A DNA stretch of 64,000 nt from Streptomyces canus 299MFChir4.1 (GCF_000383615.1 NZ_KB911589.1:124001-188000); one strand, 5' to 3'; counted from the stretch's first letter, positions 8,958 to 17,699 are shown. Program-made: numbers and translations. The notes: a model not told the origin generated them from the sequence alone.

Positions 8958-9211
8958 GCTGGAAGTGGGAGTACGCATTCGGCGCCGAAGAGACCGCCCG
9001 TGCCATTCCGTCAGATTTCCTGGCCGCCGTCGAACGTGCTGCCGACGAACTGGTCAGGGCAGCTGAAGCTCTTCATATCCATGGCCGGGCTCACGAGGGC
9101 CTCGATCCGAAGGGCGGCCACATCATCGTCTCCGGTGGCTGGTTCCTGTATCAGGTCGTCGTGCGTAGCGAGCGGGTCTACGTCGTCCAGATCACCTACC
9201 TGGGTTTCTAG
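8954..9211 (+). CDS. 85-aa protein, candidate RelE/ParE-like toxin
   Basis: The GTG start lies inside the preceding gene's stop (GTGA overlap). After two predicted helices comes a strand-rich end, GGHIIVSGGWFLYQVVVRSERVYVVQITYL. The pattern of a glycine-rich turn followed by YxVxVxxxRVYVVQ resembles the last strands of the RelE/ParE fold (YRVRVGDYRIVY-like). Near-identical small proteins occur in Streptomyces as hypotheticals. Toxin identity is my inference from size, coupling and strand pattern; no catalytic residue can be assigned. Confidence 0.55.
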   Translation: MSWKWEYAFGAEETARAIPSDFLAAVERAADELVRAAEALHIHGRAHEGLDPKGGHIIVSGGWFLYQVVVRSERVYVVQITYLGF

Positions 9212-9364
9212 GCGCACCCGAGGTCTGAGGGGTGAGATCCGGAAATGGAGGGACCGGAATCGGACACCTTGTTCCGAGCCCTCCCGTCCGGCTTGACTCA
9301 CCCCGGTGCCCCTCCGGGATCGTGCTCCTGGGGATCATGACGGAGAGTCGCACGGGGGTTACCC

Positions 9365-10031
9365 ATGGCCGTTCCCAGACCGCAGACGCGTCAGTTCGAG
9401 GCATTCATGACGAACCTGTCGTATGCGCGGCGCATGGTCGAAGCGGGCAGGATGCTGACCCCGCTCAAGTCACCCTCGATCGACATCGACGACTTCTACC
9501 GGGCGGCCTGGGTGCAGGCGGTGGCCGCCATCGACCACTGGCTGCACGAGGAAGTCCTGCGCCGAGTCGCCGAGTTGTCAGCCAAGGACAGCCCCGACAT
9601 GCCGTACCACCTGAGGGCCTACGAGTTGCCGCTGCACACGATCGAGGCGGTGAGGCGTGGCGACGTCACGGTGCCCGACGCTGTCGTGGAGCACCTGCGT
9701 GACAAACTCGCGGCCCAGTCGCTCCAGCATCCCGGAAAGAAAGATCTCCGAGGTTCTCAAACTCGTCACGGAGAAGAAGGTCTGGTACGAGGCCGCGGGC
9801 TGGATCAACCAGTCGTTCTTCCAGGGACGCACCTCACTGAACGAAAAGAAACTTCGCAGTCGCTATCTGGAGATCACGCAGCGGCGCAACAAGATCGCAC
9901 ACGACGCCGACCTGATCGACGGTGATCTGGAGCAGCGCCGTCCCATCGACGAGGCGAGCGTGAGTGACGCCATCGACTGGATCGAACGTATCGCTCTCGC
10001 CATCGCCCACGTCGTCGACGACCAGGAGTGA
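9365..10031 (+). pseudogene. HEPN-domain protein gene broken by a 4-bp duplication
   Basis: Two overlapping frames make one protein of about 220 aa. Bases 9365 to about 9735 encode MAVPRPQTRQFEAFMTNL through LRDKLAAQSLQHPGK. The continuation ISEVLKLVTEKKVWYEAAGWI reads in another frame to 10031. At 9734-9746 the sequence is GGAAAGAAAGATC; removing one AAAG restores GGA AAG ATC (Gly-Lys-Ile) and a single open frame. The C-terminal part has the HEPN ribonuclease signature R-x4-H (RRNKIAHDAD), so the ancestor resembled RiboL-PSP/MAE-type HEPN proteins. It may be a pseudogene, a slippage-switched gene, or a sequencing error in a short repeat. Confidence 0.75.
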
Positions 10032-10095
10032 CTCAAGGGCGCGGCAGGTGACGGGTGGGCAGGGGAGGCGGCCGGAGGCCTCGTAGGCTGGGGCC

Positions 10096-10953
10096 ATGAC
10101 GGAACAGCCCGCTCGGCGTCTTCTCCTGGTGCACGCGCACCCGGACGACGAGTCGATCAACAACGGCGCGACCATGGCCAGGTACGCGGCCGAGGGAGCC
10201 CGGGTGACCCTGGTCACCTGCACCCTCGGCGAACTCGGCGAGGTCATCCCGCCCGAGCTGCGGCACCTGACCGGCGTCGCTCTCGGCGAGCACCGGCGCG
10301 GCGAGCTCACCGCGGCCATGCGTGAACTCGGCGTCGCGGACTTCCGCCTGCTCGGCGGCGCCGGGCGCTACCAGGACTCCGGAATGATGGGCCTCCCGGA
10401 GAACGACGACCCCGCCTGCTTCTGGCAGGCCGACGTCGACGAGGCGGCCCGCCATCTCGTCGAGGTGATCCTGGAGGTGCGCCCCCAGGTCCTCGTCACC
10501 TACGACGACCACGGCGGTTACGGCCACCCCGACCACATCCAGGCCCACCGCGTCGCCATGCGCGCCGTCGAGCTCGCCGCCGGCGCCGGATGGCAGATCC
10601 CGAAGGTCTACTGGAACCGCGTCCCGCGCGCGATCGGTGAGCGGGCCTTCGCCCAGCTCCACGCCGACCTGCCGGGCCTCCCCTTCGCCAAGGCCGCCGT
10701 CCTGGACGACGTACCGGGCGTGGTGGAGGACGAGCGGATCACCACCGAGATCGACGGCACCGCGTACGCCACCGCCAAGAGCGCCGCGATGGCCGCCCAC
10801 GCGACCCAGATCGACGTGTCCGGAGCGTACTTCGCGCTCTCCAACGAACTCGCGCAACCTCTTTTCACCACCGAGTACTACGAACTGGTGAGAGGGGAAC
10901 CCGGGGACACCAGGGAGACCGACCTGTTCTCCGGGATCGAGGGCGCGTCATGA
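10096..10953 (+). CDS. mshB: N-acetyl-GlcN-inositol deacetylase of mycothiol synthesis
   Basis: Zinc deacetylase that removes acetate from GlcNAc-inositol, the second main step of mycothiol synthesis in actinobacteria. The 285-aa sequence begins with the PIG-L/LmbE motif AHPDDE (residues 14-19), which supplies metal ligands and the catalytic Asp. The third zinc ligand and surrounding motif, GGYGHPDHIQAHR, lies near residue 145. Length and ending fit MshB rather than the paralogue Mca. ATG at 10096. It overlaps the next gene by ATGA. It is the first conserved gene after the accessory block. Confidence 0.93.
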   Translation: MTEQPARRLLLVHAHPDDESINNGATMARYAAEGARVTLVTCTLGELGEVIPPELRHLTGVALGEHRRGELTAAMRELGVADFRLLGGAGRYQDSGMMGLPENDDPACFWQADVDEAARHLVEVILEVRPQVLVTYDDHGGYGHPDHIQAHRVAMRAVELAAGAGWQIPKVYWNRVPRAIGERAFAQLHADLPGLPFAKAAVLDDVPGVVEDERITTEIDGTAYATAKSAAMAAHATQIDVSGAYFALSNELAQPLFTTEYYELVRGEPGDTRETDLFSGIEGAS

Positions 10954-11360
10954 GCGACCGTACGACGATGCCGGCCCAGCCCCTGCAGCGCCCCTCCGCC
11001 GGACGGGTCGCCGCCTACCTCGGCCTTTTCGTGCTCGGGGCGGTCGTGGGGCTCGCCGGAGCGCTGGTGCAGGGCGGCTGGTTCCCGGGCGGACTGCTGC
11101 TCGCGCTGCTCGGCGAGGCCGGACTGCTGCTAGGCGGGGCACGCGCCACCGGCAGCCGGGCCGGAGCCGTCGCGCCCGCAGGCGGCTGGATGCTCGCCGT
11201 CATCTTTCTCACCACCAGCCGTCCGGAAGGCGACTTCGTCTTCGCCGCGGGAAGTGGCTCCTATCTCTTCCTGCTCGGCGGCATGGCTGTGGCTGTGATC
11301 TGCGCCACCCTTGGGCAAGGGCGGCAACCGGGCGGCGACGCCGTCCGACTTGGCAAGTGA
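10950..11360 (+). CDS. DUF6113-type membrane protein
   Basis: A 136-aa integral membrane protein with about four transmembrane helices (VAAYLGLFVLGAVVGLAGALV, a Gly/Leu-rich helix around LLLALLGEAGLLLGGA, WMLAVIFLTT, SYLFLLGGMAVAVICATL). Its start overlaps the mshB stop (ATGA), so the two are coupled, an arrangement I recall from other Streptomyces. No function is known. A link to mycothiol is suggested only by the operon. Confidence 0.8.
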   Translation: MSDRTTMPAQPLQRPSAGRVAAYLGLFVLGAVVGLAGALVQGGWFPGGLLLALLGEAGLLLGGARATGSRAGAVAPAGGWMLAVIFLTTSRPEGDFVFAAGSGSYLFLLGGMAVAVICATLGQGRQPGGDAVRLGK

Positions 11361-11518
11361 CGTACCACTTCTCCGCATCGCGCGCGTGCGAGTCCCGTGT
11401 GGGTTTCCCCAGCGGTCGTGGGATACAGGCCAGAAGTGGCCAGTATGGTGGTGCGCGCCGCCGGCGCCCGAAGCAGTGAGGTCGAAACGGGCGGCGGAGC
11501 CAACCGGGAGAACCTGCC

Positions 11519-14074
11519 TTGAGTCGTGAAACTGACAGTCCGTCCTCCGGGCCCAACGGGCGCGGCGGAGCCGCCTACCCCTCGGGCACGCCGCCGTACG
11601 GGACGCCCATGGCTTCCGACGGCGGTCCGGACGCGGGCCGTTCGGCCACGCAGCCGGAGGAACGCAAGACCGAGACCACGCTGACGACCCGGATCCGGAT
11701 CAACATCCCCGGTTCGCGGCCCATTCCGCCGGTCGTGGTGCGTCAGCCCGTCGCGGAGACGGAGAGTTCCGGTGACAGCCGTCCGGAGGCCGAGGCGCCG
11801 ACGCCGAGTCCCTCCTCGACCACCGGCACCGTCGAACTGCCCGCCGAACCCGCCCCGCCGACCGCCGAGGAGAAGCAGAGCGACTGGTTCGCGCCCCGCA
11901 AGTCCGGCCCCGCCAAGGGCGGTCCGGGCGCGGGTGCGAGCAACGGAGCCGGTCTGCCGGGCGGTTCGGGCGCGGGTGCGCCCGCTGCCGACGGCACCGG
12001 CGCGTCCGGCCCCCGTCACGGTGGCGCCGGCGCGGCCGCGCCCGGCGGTGCGCGCCCCGGTGCCGGGCGCCCCGGTGGGGTGGTCGGTTCGATGAGCGTG
12101 CCGGGCGGTTCCCGTTCCGGCGCCACGAACGGCGCCGGGCTCCCGGGTGCCACGGGCGGCCCGGTGGCTCCGGGCCACGGCGGCGGCACCGGCTCCTTCG
12201 ACGTCACCGAGGCGCTGAACGCAGGCCCGCTGGGAGGCGGCCAGCGCGGCAGCGAACCCCGCCGCGACGAACTGCCGTACTTCGCGGAGAACGGCAACGG
12301 CTCGGGCGGCCCCGGCGCGGAGAACGGTCAGGGCGGCTACGGCGGGCAGGACGGCCTGAACGGCCAGGACGGCCTGAACGGACAGGGTGGCTACGGCGGC
12401 CCCGCCGGTGGTCCGAACGGTCAGAGCGGCTTCGGCGCGCCGGGCGGGCCCGGTGGCCCGGCCGGACCCGGCGGTCCCGGCGAGCAGAGCGGTCAGATCG
12501 ACTACGGCGGCCAAGGCGGCCGGATCGACTACGGCGGCGGTTTCGGCGGAACGCAGGGCCCCGGCGGCCCGGGCGGGTCACAGGGGCCCGCGGGTCCGAC
12601 GGGCGGCCCGGTCACCGGCGACGGCCCGGTCGTGCCGCCCGCAGGACCGGACCCCTTCGCCAGGGCCGAGTCCTTCGGCGGCGAGCCCTTCAACGGTCCC
12701 GACGGCTTCAACAACGGCCAGGGCGGCGGCGGACGCGGCCCAGGCGGCCCAGGCGGCCCCGGCGGATCCCGCGGCCCGGGCGGTTCGGGCGCTCCCGGCA
12801 CCCTCGGCGGCCCCGGCACCCTCGGTCGGCCTGGCGGCCCCGGCGCGCCCGCGCCCGGCGGCGCTCCCGGTGCCGGTCTCGGCCCCGGTGGCGGTCTGAG
12901 CGACGACACCGCGATCCTCACCCCGCAGAAGCCGGCCCCGGGACCGGGCGCCCCCGGTTACGGCGCCCCGGACAACGTCTCCGGGCACACCGTCACCAGC
13001 GGCATGCCGGTCGTACCGTCGGGCGCCCAGAACGCCCCCTTCGGACCGGGTACCGACGGCCGTACGCCTCCGAAGCTGCCCGACACCGCGTCGCAGGAGG
13101 CCCCGGCCGCCGCGCCGAAGAAGAAGAAAAAGAAGGGCCGCAGCAAGCTGGCGATGGTCGGCGGCACGGTGGTCCTCCTCGGCGTCGGCGCCTACGGCGC
13201 CGGTCTCCTGATGAACCGCTCCGACGTGCCCAAGGGCACCACCGTGCTCGGCGTGGACATCGGCGGCGGCACCCGCGACGACGCGGTCAAGAAGCTCGAC
13301 GACTCCCTCGGCGGCCGGGTGAACGAGGCCCTGAAGCTGTCGGTCGGCGGCGACACCGTCTCGCTCAAGCCGGACCAGGCGGGGCTCCAGCTCGACGACC
13401 AGGCCACGGTCGCCGCGGCCGCGAAGAGCGACTACAACCCGATCTCGGTCATCGGCTCCCTCTTCGGCAACCACCGGGTCGTCGACCCGGTCATGCCGGT
13501 CGACGAGGAGAAGCTCCAGGCGGCCCTGGAGGACGCCTCGGGCGGTGCCGGCTCGGCGACCGACGGCACGATCAAGTTCGTCAACGGCAAGGCCGTCGCC
13601 GTGTACGGCAAGGCGGGCAAGGGCATCGACGTCGCCAGGTCGACCACCGCGGTCGAGGAGGCGTACCGCACCCAGGTGGAGACCGGCACCGCGGGCAAGG
13701 TGACGCTGCCGACGACCACCAAGCAGCCGACGATCTCGAACGCCGAGGTCGACCGGATGATGAAGGAGTTCGCCGAGCCCGCGATGTCCGAGCGCGTCAC
13801 GATCCGGACCGACGCGACGCACAGCATCGACTTCGGCTCGTTGTCCCTGCCGAAGATCCTCGGGTTCAAGGCGGTCGACGGCAAGCTCGTGGAGACGTAC
13901 AACCTCGAAGCGCTCAAGGAGGCGTACGGCGCCACCTTCGTCGGTGTGAAGATCGACGGCGCGAGCGGCAAGCGCGACGTCCTGCCCGAGGACGTGGCCT
14001 CCGCCCTGCGCAAGGCACTGCGCGGCAAGACGGCGGCCGAGCGCGTCGGGGTCATCGACACGAACCCGAGCTGA
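11519..14074 (+). CDS. Gly/Pro-rich membrane protein with peptidoglycan-binding (VanW-type) domain
   Basis: An 851-aa protein in three parts. Residues 1 to ~530 are low-complexity, rich in Gly, Pro, Gln and Asn, with repeats such as GQDGLN and GGPGGPGG. A poly-Lys patch (KKKKKKGR) and one transmembrane helix (LAMVGGTVVLLGVGAYGAG) follow. The extracytoplasmic ~280 residues resemble the PG_binding_4 domain found in YoaR/VanW-type proteins (SLKPDQAGLQLDD). No VanW or L,D-transpeptidase domain follows, so binding rather than catalysis is likely. TTG start at 11519 with GGGAG upstream. Confidence 0.8.
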   Translation: MSRETDSPSSGPNGRGGAAYPSGTPPYGTPMASDGGPDAGRSATQPEERKTETTLTTRIRINIPGSRPIPPVVVRQPVAETESSGDSRPEAEAPTPSPSSTTGTVELPAEPAPPTAEEKQSDWFAPRKSGPAKGGPGAGASNGAGLPGGSGAGAPAADGTGASGPRHGGAGAAAPGGARPGAGRPGGVVGSMSVPGGSRSGATNGAGLPGATGGPVAPGHGGGTGSFDVTEALNAGPLGGGQRGSEPRRDELPYFAENGNGSGGPGAENGQGGYGGQDGLNGQDGLNGQGGYGGPAGGPNGQSGFGAPGGPGGPAGPGGPGEQSGQIDYGGQGGRIDYGGGFGGTQGPGGPGGSQGPAGPTGGPVTGDGPVVPPAGPDPFARAESFGGEPFNGPDGFNNGQGGGGRGPGGPGGPGGSRGPGGSGAPGTLGGPGTLGRPGGPGAPAPGGAPGAGLGPGGGLSDDTAILTPQKPAPGPGAPGYGAPDNVSGHTVTSGMPVVPSGAQNAPFGPGTDGRTPPKLPDTASQEAPAAAPKKKKKKGRSKLAMVGGTVVLLGVGAYGAGLLMNRSDVPKGTTVLGVDIGGGTRDDAVKKLDDSLGGRVNEALKLSVGGDTVSLKPDQAGLQLDDQATVAAAAKSDYNPISVIGSLFGNHRVVDPVMPVDEEKLQAALEDASGGAGSATDGTIKFVNGKAVAVYGKAGKGIDVARSTTAVEEAYRTQVETGTAGKVTLPTTTKQPTISNAEVDRMMKEFAEPAMSERVTIRTDATHSIDFGSLSLPKILGFKAVDGKLVETYNLEALKEAYGATFVGVKIDGASGKRDVLPEDVASALRKALRGKTAAERVGVIDTNPS

Positions 14075-14093
14075 CCGCTCGGCGGACGGCGCA

Positions 14094-14135
14094 CCGGAGT
14101 GCCGCAGACATGACATCTGTCATGCGGCACTCCGG
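14094..14135 (+). terminator. Hairpin after the peptidoglycan-binding gene
   Basis: Thirteen-bp stem CCGGAGTGCCGCA (14094-14106) / TGCGGCACTCCGG (14123-14135). The loop holds a smaller palindrome, described separately as a possible operator. Confidence 0.7.
14109..14124. promoter_or_regulatory. Candidate operator CATGACA-tc-TGTCATG
   Basis: Perfect 7+2+7 palindrome ending 58 bases before the first gene of the ABC/two-component operon. The form (short inverted arms, 2-base spacer) suits a dimer of a NarL/DesR-type response regulator like that encoded at 17009. Binding is inferred. It sits at the tip of the terminator hairpin, so it could instead be part of that structure. Confidence 0.45.
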
Positions 14136-14182
14136 ACGGCCGACACTGCCCGCCACCGCACCCGCGAAGCCACCATGGCCGT

Positions 14183-15097
14183 ATGACAACGACAGCCCCG
14201 GTGGTCGCCTTCGACCAGGTGAGCAAGGCATACGGCGAGGTACGCGCCGTGGACGGACTGGACCTGACCCTGCGCCCGGGCGAGACCGTGGCGCTGCTCG
14301 GTCCCAACGGCGCCGGCAAGTCCACCACCCTCGACCTGCTGCTCGGCCTCAAGCAGCCCGACAGCGGCAGCGTCCGGCTCTTCGGCACCGGCCCGCGTGA
14401 GGCGATCGTCGCCGGGCGCGTGGGCGCGATGCTCCAGAGCGGCGGCATGATGGACGAGGTCACGGTCGCCGAGCTGGTACGCCTCGCCTGCGACCTGCAC
14501 CCGAAGCCGTACCGGCCCACCGAGGTGCTGTCCCGCGCGGGCATCGCCCAGATCGCCGACCGCAAGGTCAACAAGCTCTCCGGCGGCCAGGCCCAGCGGG
14601 TCCGCTTCGCCCTCGCGACCGCCGGCGACAGCGACCTGATCGTCCTGGACGAGCCGACCACCGGCATGGACGTCACCACCCGCCAGGCCTTCTGGGCCAC
14701 CATGCGCGAACAGGCCGACCAGGGCCGTACGGTCCTGTTCGCCACCCACTACCTCGAAGAGGCCGACGCCATCGCCGACCGGGTGCTCGTCCTGCACCGG
14801 GGCCGCCTCCTCGCCGACGGCACCGCCGCCGAGATCAAGGCGAAGGCGGGCGCCCGCAGGATCGCCTTCGACCTGGAGGGCACGATCGACGAGGGGCCGC
14901 TGCGCGCACTGCCCTTCCTCACCTCGATCGACATAAGCGGCCAGACCGTCCGCATCCAGTCCACCGACGCCGACGCGACCGTCCACGCCCTCTACGGCCT
15001 AGGCGTCTACCCCCGCAACCTCGAAGTCGCCGGGCTCGGCCTGGAGCAGGCCTTCGTCGCCATCACCGAGGCCGAGGAGGCCCGTACCTCATGCTGA
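14183..15097 (+). CDS. ABC-2 type exporter ATP-binding protein
   Basis: A 304-aa ATPase with Walker A GPNGAGKS (about 39-46), signature LSGGQAQR, Walker B LIVLDEPTTGMD, H-loop THYLEEAD and a C-terminal regulatory extension typical of DrrA/NatA-like exporters. It pairs with the permease at 15091, whose ATG lies inside this gene's end (7-base overlap). With the downstream kinase and regulator it forms the layout used by DesKR- and LiaRS-type membrane-stress or antibiotic-response operons; the exported substrate cannot be read from sequence. Confidence 0.92.
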   Translation: MTTTAPVVAFDQVSKAYGEVRAVDGLDLTLRPGETVALLGPNGAGKSTTLDLLLGLKQPDSGSVRLFGTGPREAIVAGRVGAMLQSGGMMDEVTVAELVRLACDLHPKPYRPTEVLSRAGIAQIADRKVNKLSGGQAQRVRFALATAGDSDLIVLDEPTTGMDVTTRQAFWATMREQADQGRTVLFATHYLEEADAIADRVLVLHRGRLLADGTAAEIKAKAGARRIAFDLEGTIDEGPLRALPFLTSIDISGQTVRIQSTDADATVHALYGLGVYPRNLEVAGLGLEQAFVAITEAEEARTSC

Positions 15098-15849
15098 ATA
15101 CATTTGCTTCGCGGGGCCTGATCAAGCTGGAACTCGTCCGCGCCCTGCGCAACCGCAAGTTCCTGTTCTTCTCGGTGCTCTATCCCTCGGTGCTGTTCCT
15201 GATCATCGCGGGCGGCTCCGGGACCACCGACAAGGTCGACGGCACCGGTCTGACGGTCGCGACCTACATGATGGTCTCGATGGCCTCCTTCGGCGCCCTG
15301 ACCGCCGTCCTGATGGGCAACAGCGAGCGCATCGCGAAGGAGCGGGAGGGCGGCTGGGTACGGCAGTTGAGGCTGACCACGCTCCCCGGTCACGGCTATG
15401 TCCTCGCCAAGACGGCGAGCGCGGCCGTGGTGAGCCTGCCCTCGATCGTGGTCGTGTTCGTCGTCGCCGCGACCGTGAAGGACGTACGACTGGACGCCTG
15501 GCAGTGGCTCGCCCTCACCGGCGCGATCTGGGCCGGCAGCCTCGTCTTCGCCGCGCTCGGCGTGGCCATCGGCTACCTCGCCACCGGTGACGCGGTCCGC
15601 CCGATCACGATGATCACCTACTTCGGGCTTTCGATGCTGGGCGGCCTGTGGATGCCCACGACGACCTTCCCGCAGTGGCTCCAGGACATCGCCAAGTGGC
15701 TGCCCACGCACGCGTACGCTGCCCTCGGGCAGGCCATCGAACAGAGCCGCGCCCCGCACGCGCAGGATCTCGCCGTCCTGGCCGTCTCCTTCGTCCTGTT
15801 CGCGGGCGGCGCGGCCTGGCTGTACCGGAAGGACACGTTGAAGGCGTGA
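15091..15849 (+). CDS. ABC-2 type permease
   Basis: A 252-aa membrane protein with six hydrophobic helices, starting with FFSVLYPSVLFLIIAGGSG after a cytoplasmic amphipathic N-terminus. The motif GGWVRQLRLTTLPGHGYVLAK is typical of ABC-2 permeases. It is the transmembrane partner of the preceding ATPase. Translationally coupled on both sides (overlaps upstream gene by 7 bases and downstream by GTGA). Confidence 0.9.
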   Translation: MLNTFASRGLIKLELVRALRNRKFLFFSVLYPSVLFLIIAGGSGTTDKVDGTGLTVATYMMVSMASFGALTAVLMGNSERIAKEREGGWVRQLRLTTLPGHGYVLAKTASAAVVSLPSIVVVFVVAATVKDVRLDAWQWLALTGAIWAGSLVFAALGVAIGYLATGDAVRPITMITYFGLSMLGGLWMPTTTFPQWLQDIAKWLPTHAYAALGQAIEQSRAPHAQDLAVLAVSFVLFAGGAAWLYRKDTLKA

Positions 15850-17012
15850 GCGGCACCGGCGTCGGGATCGGGCAGCGCCCCGAGACCCGCAAGCAGATGA
15901 TGGTCAAGATGCTGTGGACGGGCATCTGGCTGGTTTATCTGAGCGCACCCGTCTCGGACCTCCTGCACGGCGGCCACGGTGCCGTGGCCGTCGTCCTGGG
16001 CTGGCTCGGTCTCGCGGGCTTTGTCGCCTGGTACCTGGCCCTGCTGTTCAGGACCGGCCGCCGCAACGCCCAGGAGTTCGTGCTCGTCTCCCTCGCGGTC
16101 CTCTCGGCCGAGTCGACCCTGCTCGTCCTCACCCTGGGCCGTGAGTGGCTCGTCCTCTTCGTGTACGTGTCGATCGCGTCCGGCGCGGCCCTGCCGCTGC
16201 GGCTCGCCCGCTGGACCATCCCCGTCGCGTCCGCCCTGATGGCGGGCCTCGCCCTGATCGTCGCCGACGGCTCGGACTACATCGGCGCGCTGCTCATCCC
16301 GGCCCTGCTCGGCGGCTTCGCGATGACCGGCGTACGCGAACTCGTCCGTACGACCATCGAGTTGCGGGAGGCCAGGGCCCGGGTCGCCCAGCTCGCCGCC
16401 AACGAGGAGCGGCTGCGCCTGGCCAGGGATCTGCACGACCTCCTCGGCCACTCCCTGTCCCTCATCACCCTGAAGAGCGAACTGGCGGGCCGGATGCTCC
16501 CCGCCCACCCCGACAGGGCGGCCCAGCAGGTCGCCGACATCGAACAGGTCAGCCGGCAGGCCCTGGTGGACGTCCGCGAGGCCGTCTCCGGCTACCGCCG
16601 TGCCCGTCTGGCCGCGGAACTCGCGGGCGCTCAGGTCGCGTTGACGGCCGCCGGAGTCACCGCCACCCTGCCCGCCGAACCCGACCTCGCCGGCGTGCCC
16701 GAGGAGAGCGAGTCGGCCCTGGCCTGGGCGCTGCGCGAGGCGGTCACCAACGTCGTACGGCACAGCGGCGCCCGCGGCTGCACGGTGGAGCTGCTGCACC
16801 GACAGACCCTCGACGGGCCGCGGCTCGAACTCACCGTCGAGGACGACGGTTCCGGCGGCGCGGGCAACGCTCCCGGGAACGGCCTCACCGGGCTCACCGA
16901 ACGCCTGGAGAAGGCCGGCGGCACTCTGGAGGCCACCGGCACCCGGCGTGGCTTCCGGCTGGTCGCCCGCGTGCCCGCCGGTTCCGCGGCCGACGTAGGA
17001 TCCGCCTCATGA
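15846..17012 (+). CDS. DesK/NarX-type sensor histidine kinase
   Basis: A 388-aa membrane kinase. About five hydrophobic helices fill residues 20-150, with almost no extracytoplasmic domain, as in DesK-like membrane-state sensors. The HisKA_3 phospho-acceptor motif is ERLRLARDLHDLLGHSLS (His in DLHD, about residue 198). The ATP-binding domain shows ALREAVTNVVRHSGA (N box) and DDGSGG/GNGLTGLTERL (G boxes). GTG start at 15846 overlaps the permease stop. It should phosphorylate the regulator encoded next; the signal is unknown but, given the exporter, probably membrane stress or a membrane-active compound (inference). Confidence 0.92.
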   Translation: MSGTGVGIGQRPETRKQMMVKMLWTGIWLVYLSAPVSDLLHGGHGAVAVVLGWLGLAGFVAWYLALLFRTGRRNAQEFVLVSLAVLSAESTLLVLTLGREWLVLFVYVSIASGAALPLRLARWTIPVASALMAGLALIVADGSDYIGALLIPALLGGFAMTGVRELVRTTIELREARARVAQLAANEERLRLARDLHDLLGHSLSLITLKSELAGRMLPAHPDRAAQQVADIEQVSRQALVDVREAVSGYRRARLAAELAGAQVALTAAGVTATLPAEPDLAGVPEESESALAWALREAVTNVVRHSGARGCTVELLHRQTLDGPRLELTVEDDGSGGAGNAPGNGLTGLTERLEKAGGTLEATGTRRGFRLVARVPAGSAADVGSAS

Positions 17013-17626
17013 CGAGCCGCACGATCAAGGTCCTGCTCGCCGAGGACCAGTCGATGGTCCGCGAGGCCCTGGCCGCCCTGCTCGGCCTGGAGGACGACAT
17101 CGAGGTCGTCGCCCAAGTGGCCCGCGGCGACGAGGTCCTGGCGGCGGCCCGCGCCCACGACATCGACGTGGCCCTCATGGACATCGAGATGCCGGGTGCG
17201 ACGGGCATAGAGGCGGCGGCTCAGCTCCACAAGGAACTTCCGGCGGTCAAGCTGGTCATCCTCACGACCTTCGGCCGCCCCGGCTATCTGCGCAACGCGA
17301 TGGAGTCGGGCGCCGACGCCTTCCTGGTCAAGGACGCCCCGGCGGCCCAACTGGCCGAGGCGGTACGCAAGGTGCTGGCGGGGGAGCGGGTCATCGACCC
17401 CACGCTCGCGGCGGCGGCCCTGGCGGATGGCGCGAACCCCCTGACGGACCGCGAGCGCGGGGTCCTGCGAGCGGCGGCCGACGGTTCCACGAACGCCGAA
17501 CTGGCGCAGACCCTTCACCTGTCCCAGGGCACGGTCCGCAACTACCTGTCGACGGCGATCCAGAAGCTGGCGGTACGGAACAGGGCGGAGGCAGTCCGGA
17601 TCGCAAGGGAAAAGGGCTGGCTGTGA
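17009..17626 (+). CDS. NarL/DesR-family response regulator
   Basis: A 205-aa two-domain regulator. The receiver domain has the acidic pair AEDQ, the phosphorylated Asp in VALMDIEMPG (about residue 54), Thr in ILTTFGR and Lys in FLVKDAP. The LuxR-type HTH begins at LTDRERGVLRAAADG with the recognition helix near LSQGTVRNYLSTAIQKL. ATGA overlap with the kinase gene. Likely target: its own operon through the palindrome at 14109-14124 (inference). Confidence 0.93.
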   Translation: MTSRTIKVLLAEDQSMVREALAALLGLEDDIEVVAQVARGDEVLAAARAHDIDVALMDIEMPGATGIEAAAQLHKELPAVKLVILTTFGRPGYLRNAMESGADAFLVKDAPAAQLAEAVRKVLAGERVIDPTLAAAALADGANPLTDRERGVLRAAADGSTNAELAQTLHLSQGTVRNYLSTAIQKLAVRNRAEAVRIAREKGWL

Positions 17627-17631
17627 CCCAC

Positions 17632-17668
17632 CCAGGGGCGCGGGGAACTGCGCGACCAGCCCCCACCG
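17632..17668 (+). repeat. Common Streptomyces intergenic repeat
   Basis: The segment AGGGGCGCGGGGAACTGCGC and the following GACCAGCCCCCA match a short element I recall as very abundant in Streptomyces intergenic regions. It can fold as a small GCGC/GCGC hairpin and may act as a terminator. Confidence 0.55.
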
Positions 17669-17699
17669 GTCCGCACACGCCGCACACGCCGCACAACGG

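Noticed and set aside
11261..12514. 417-codon minus-strand frame opposite the Gly-rich gene
   Set aside because: A complement artefact of GGC/GGT repeats; no start signals or protein-like hydrophobicity.
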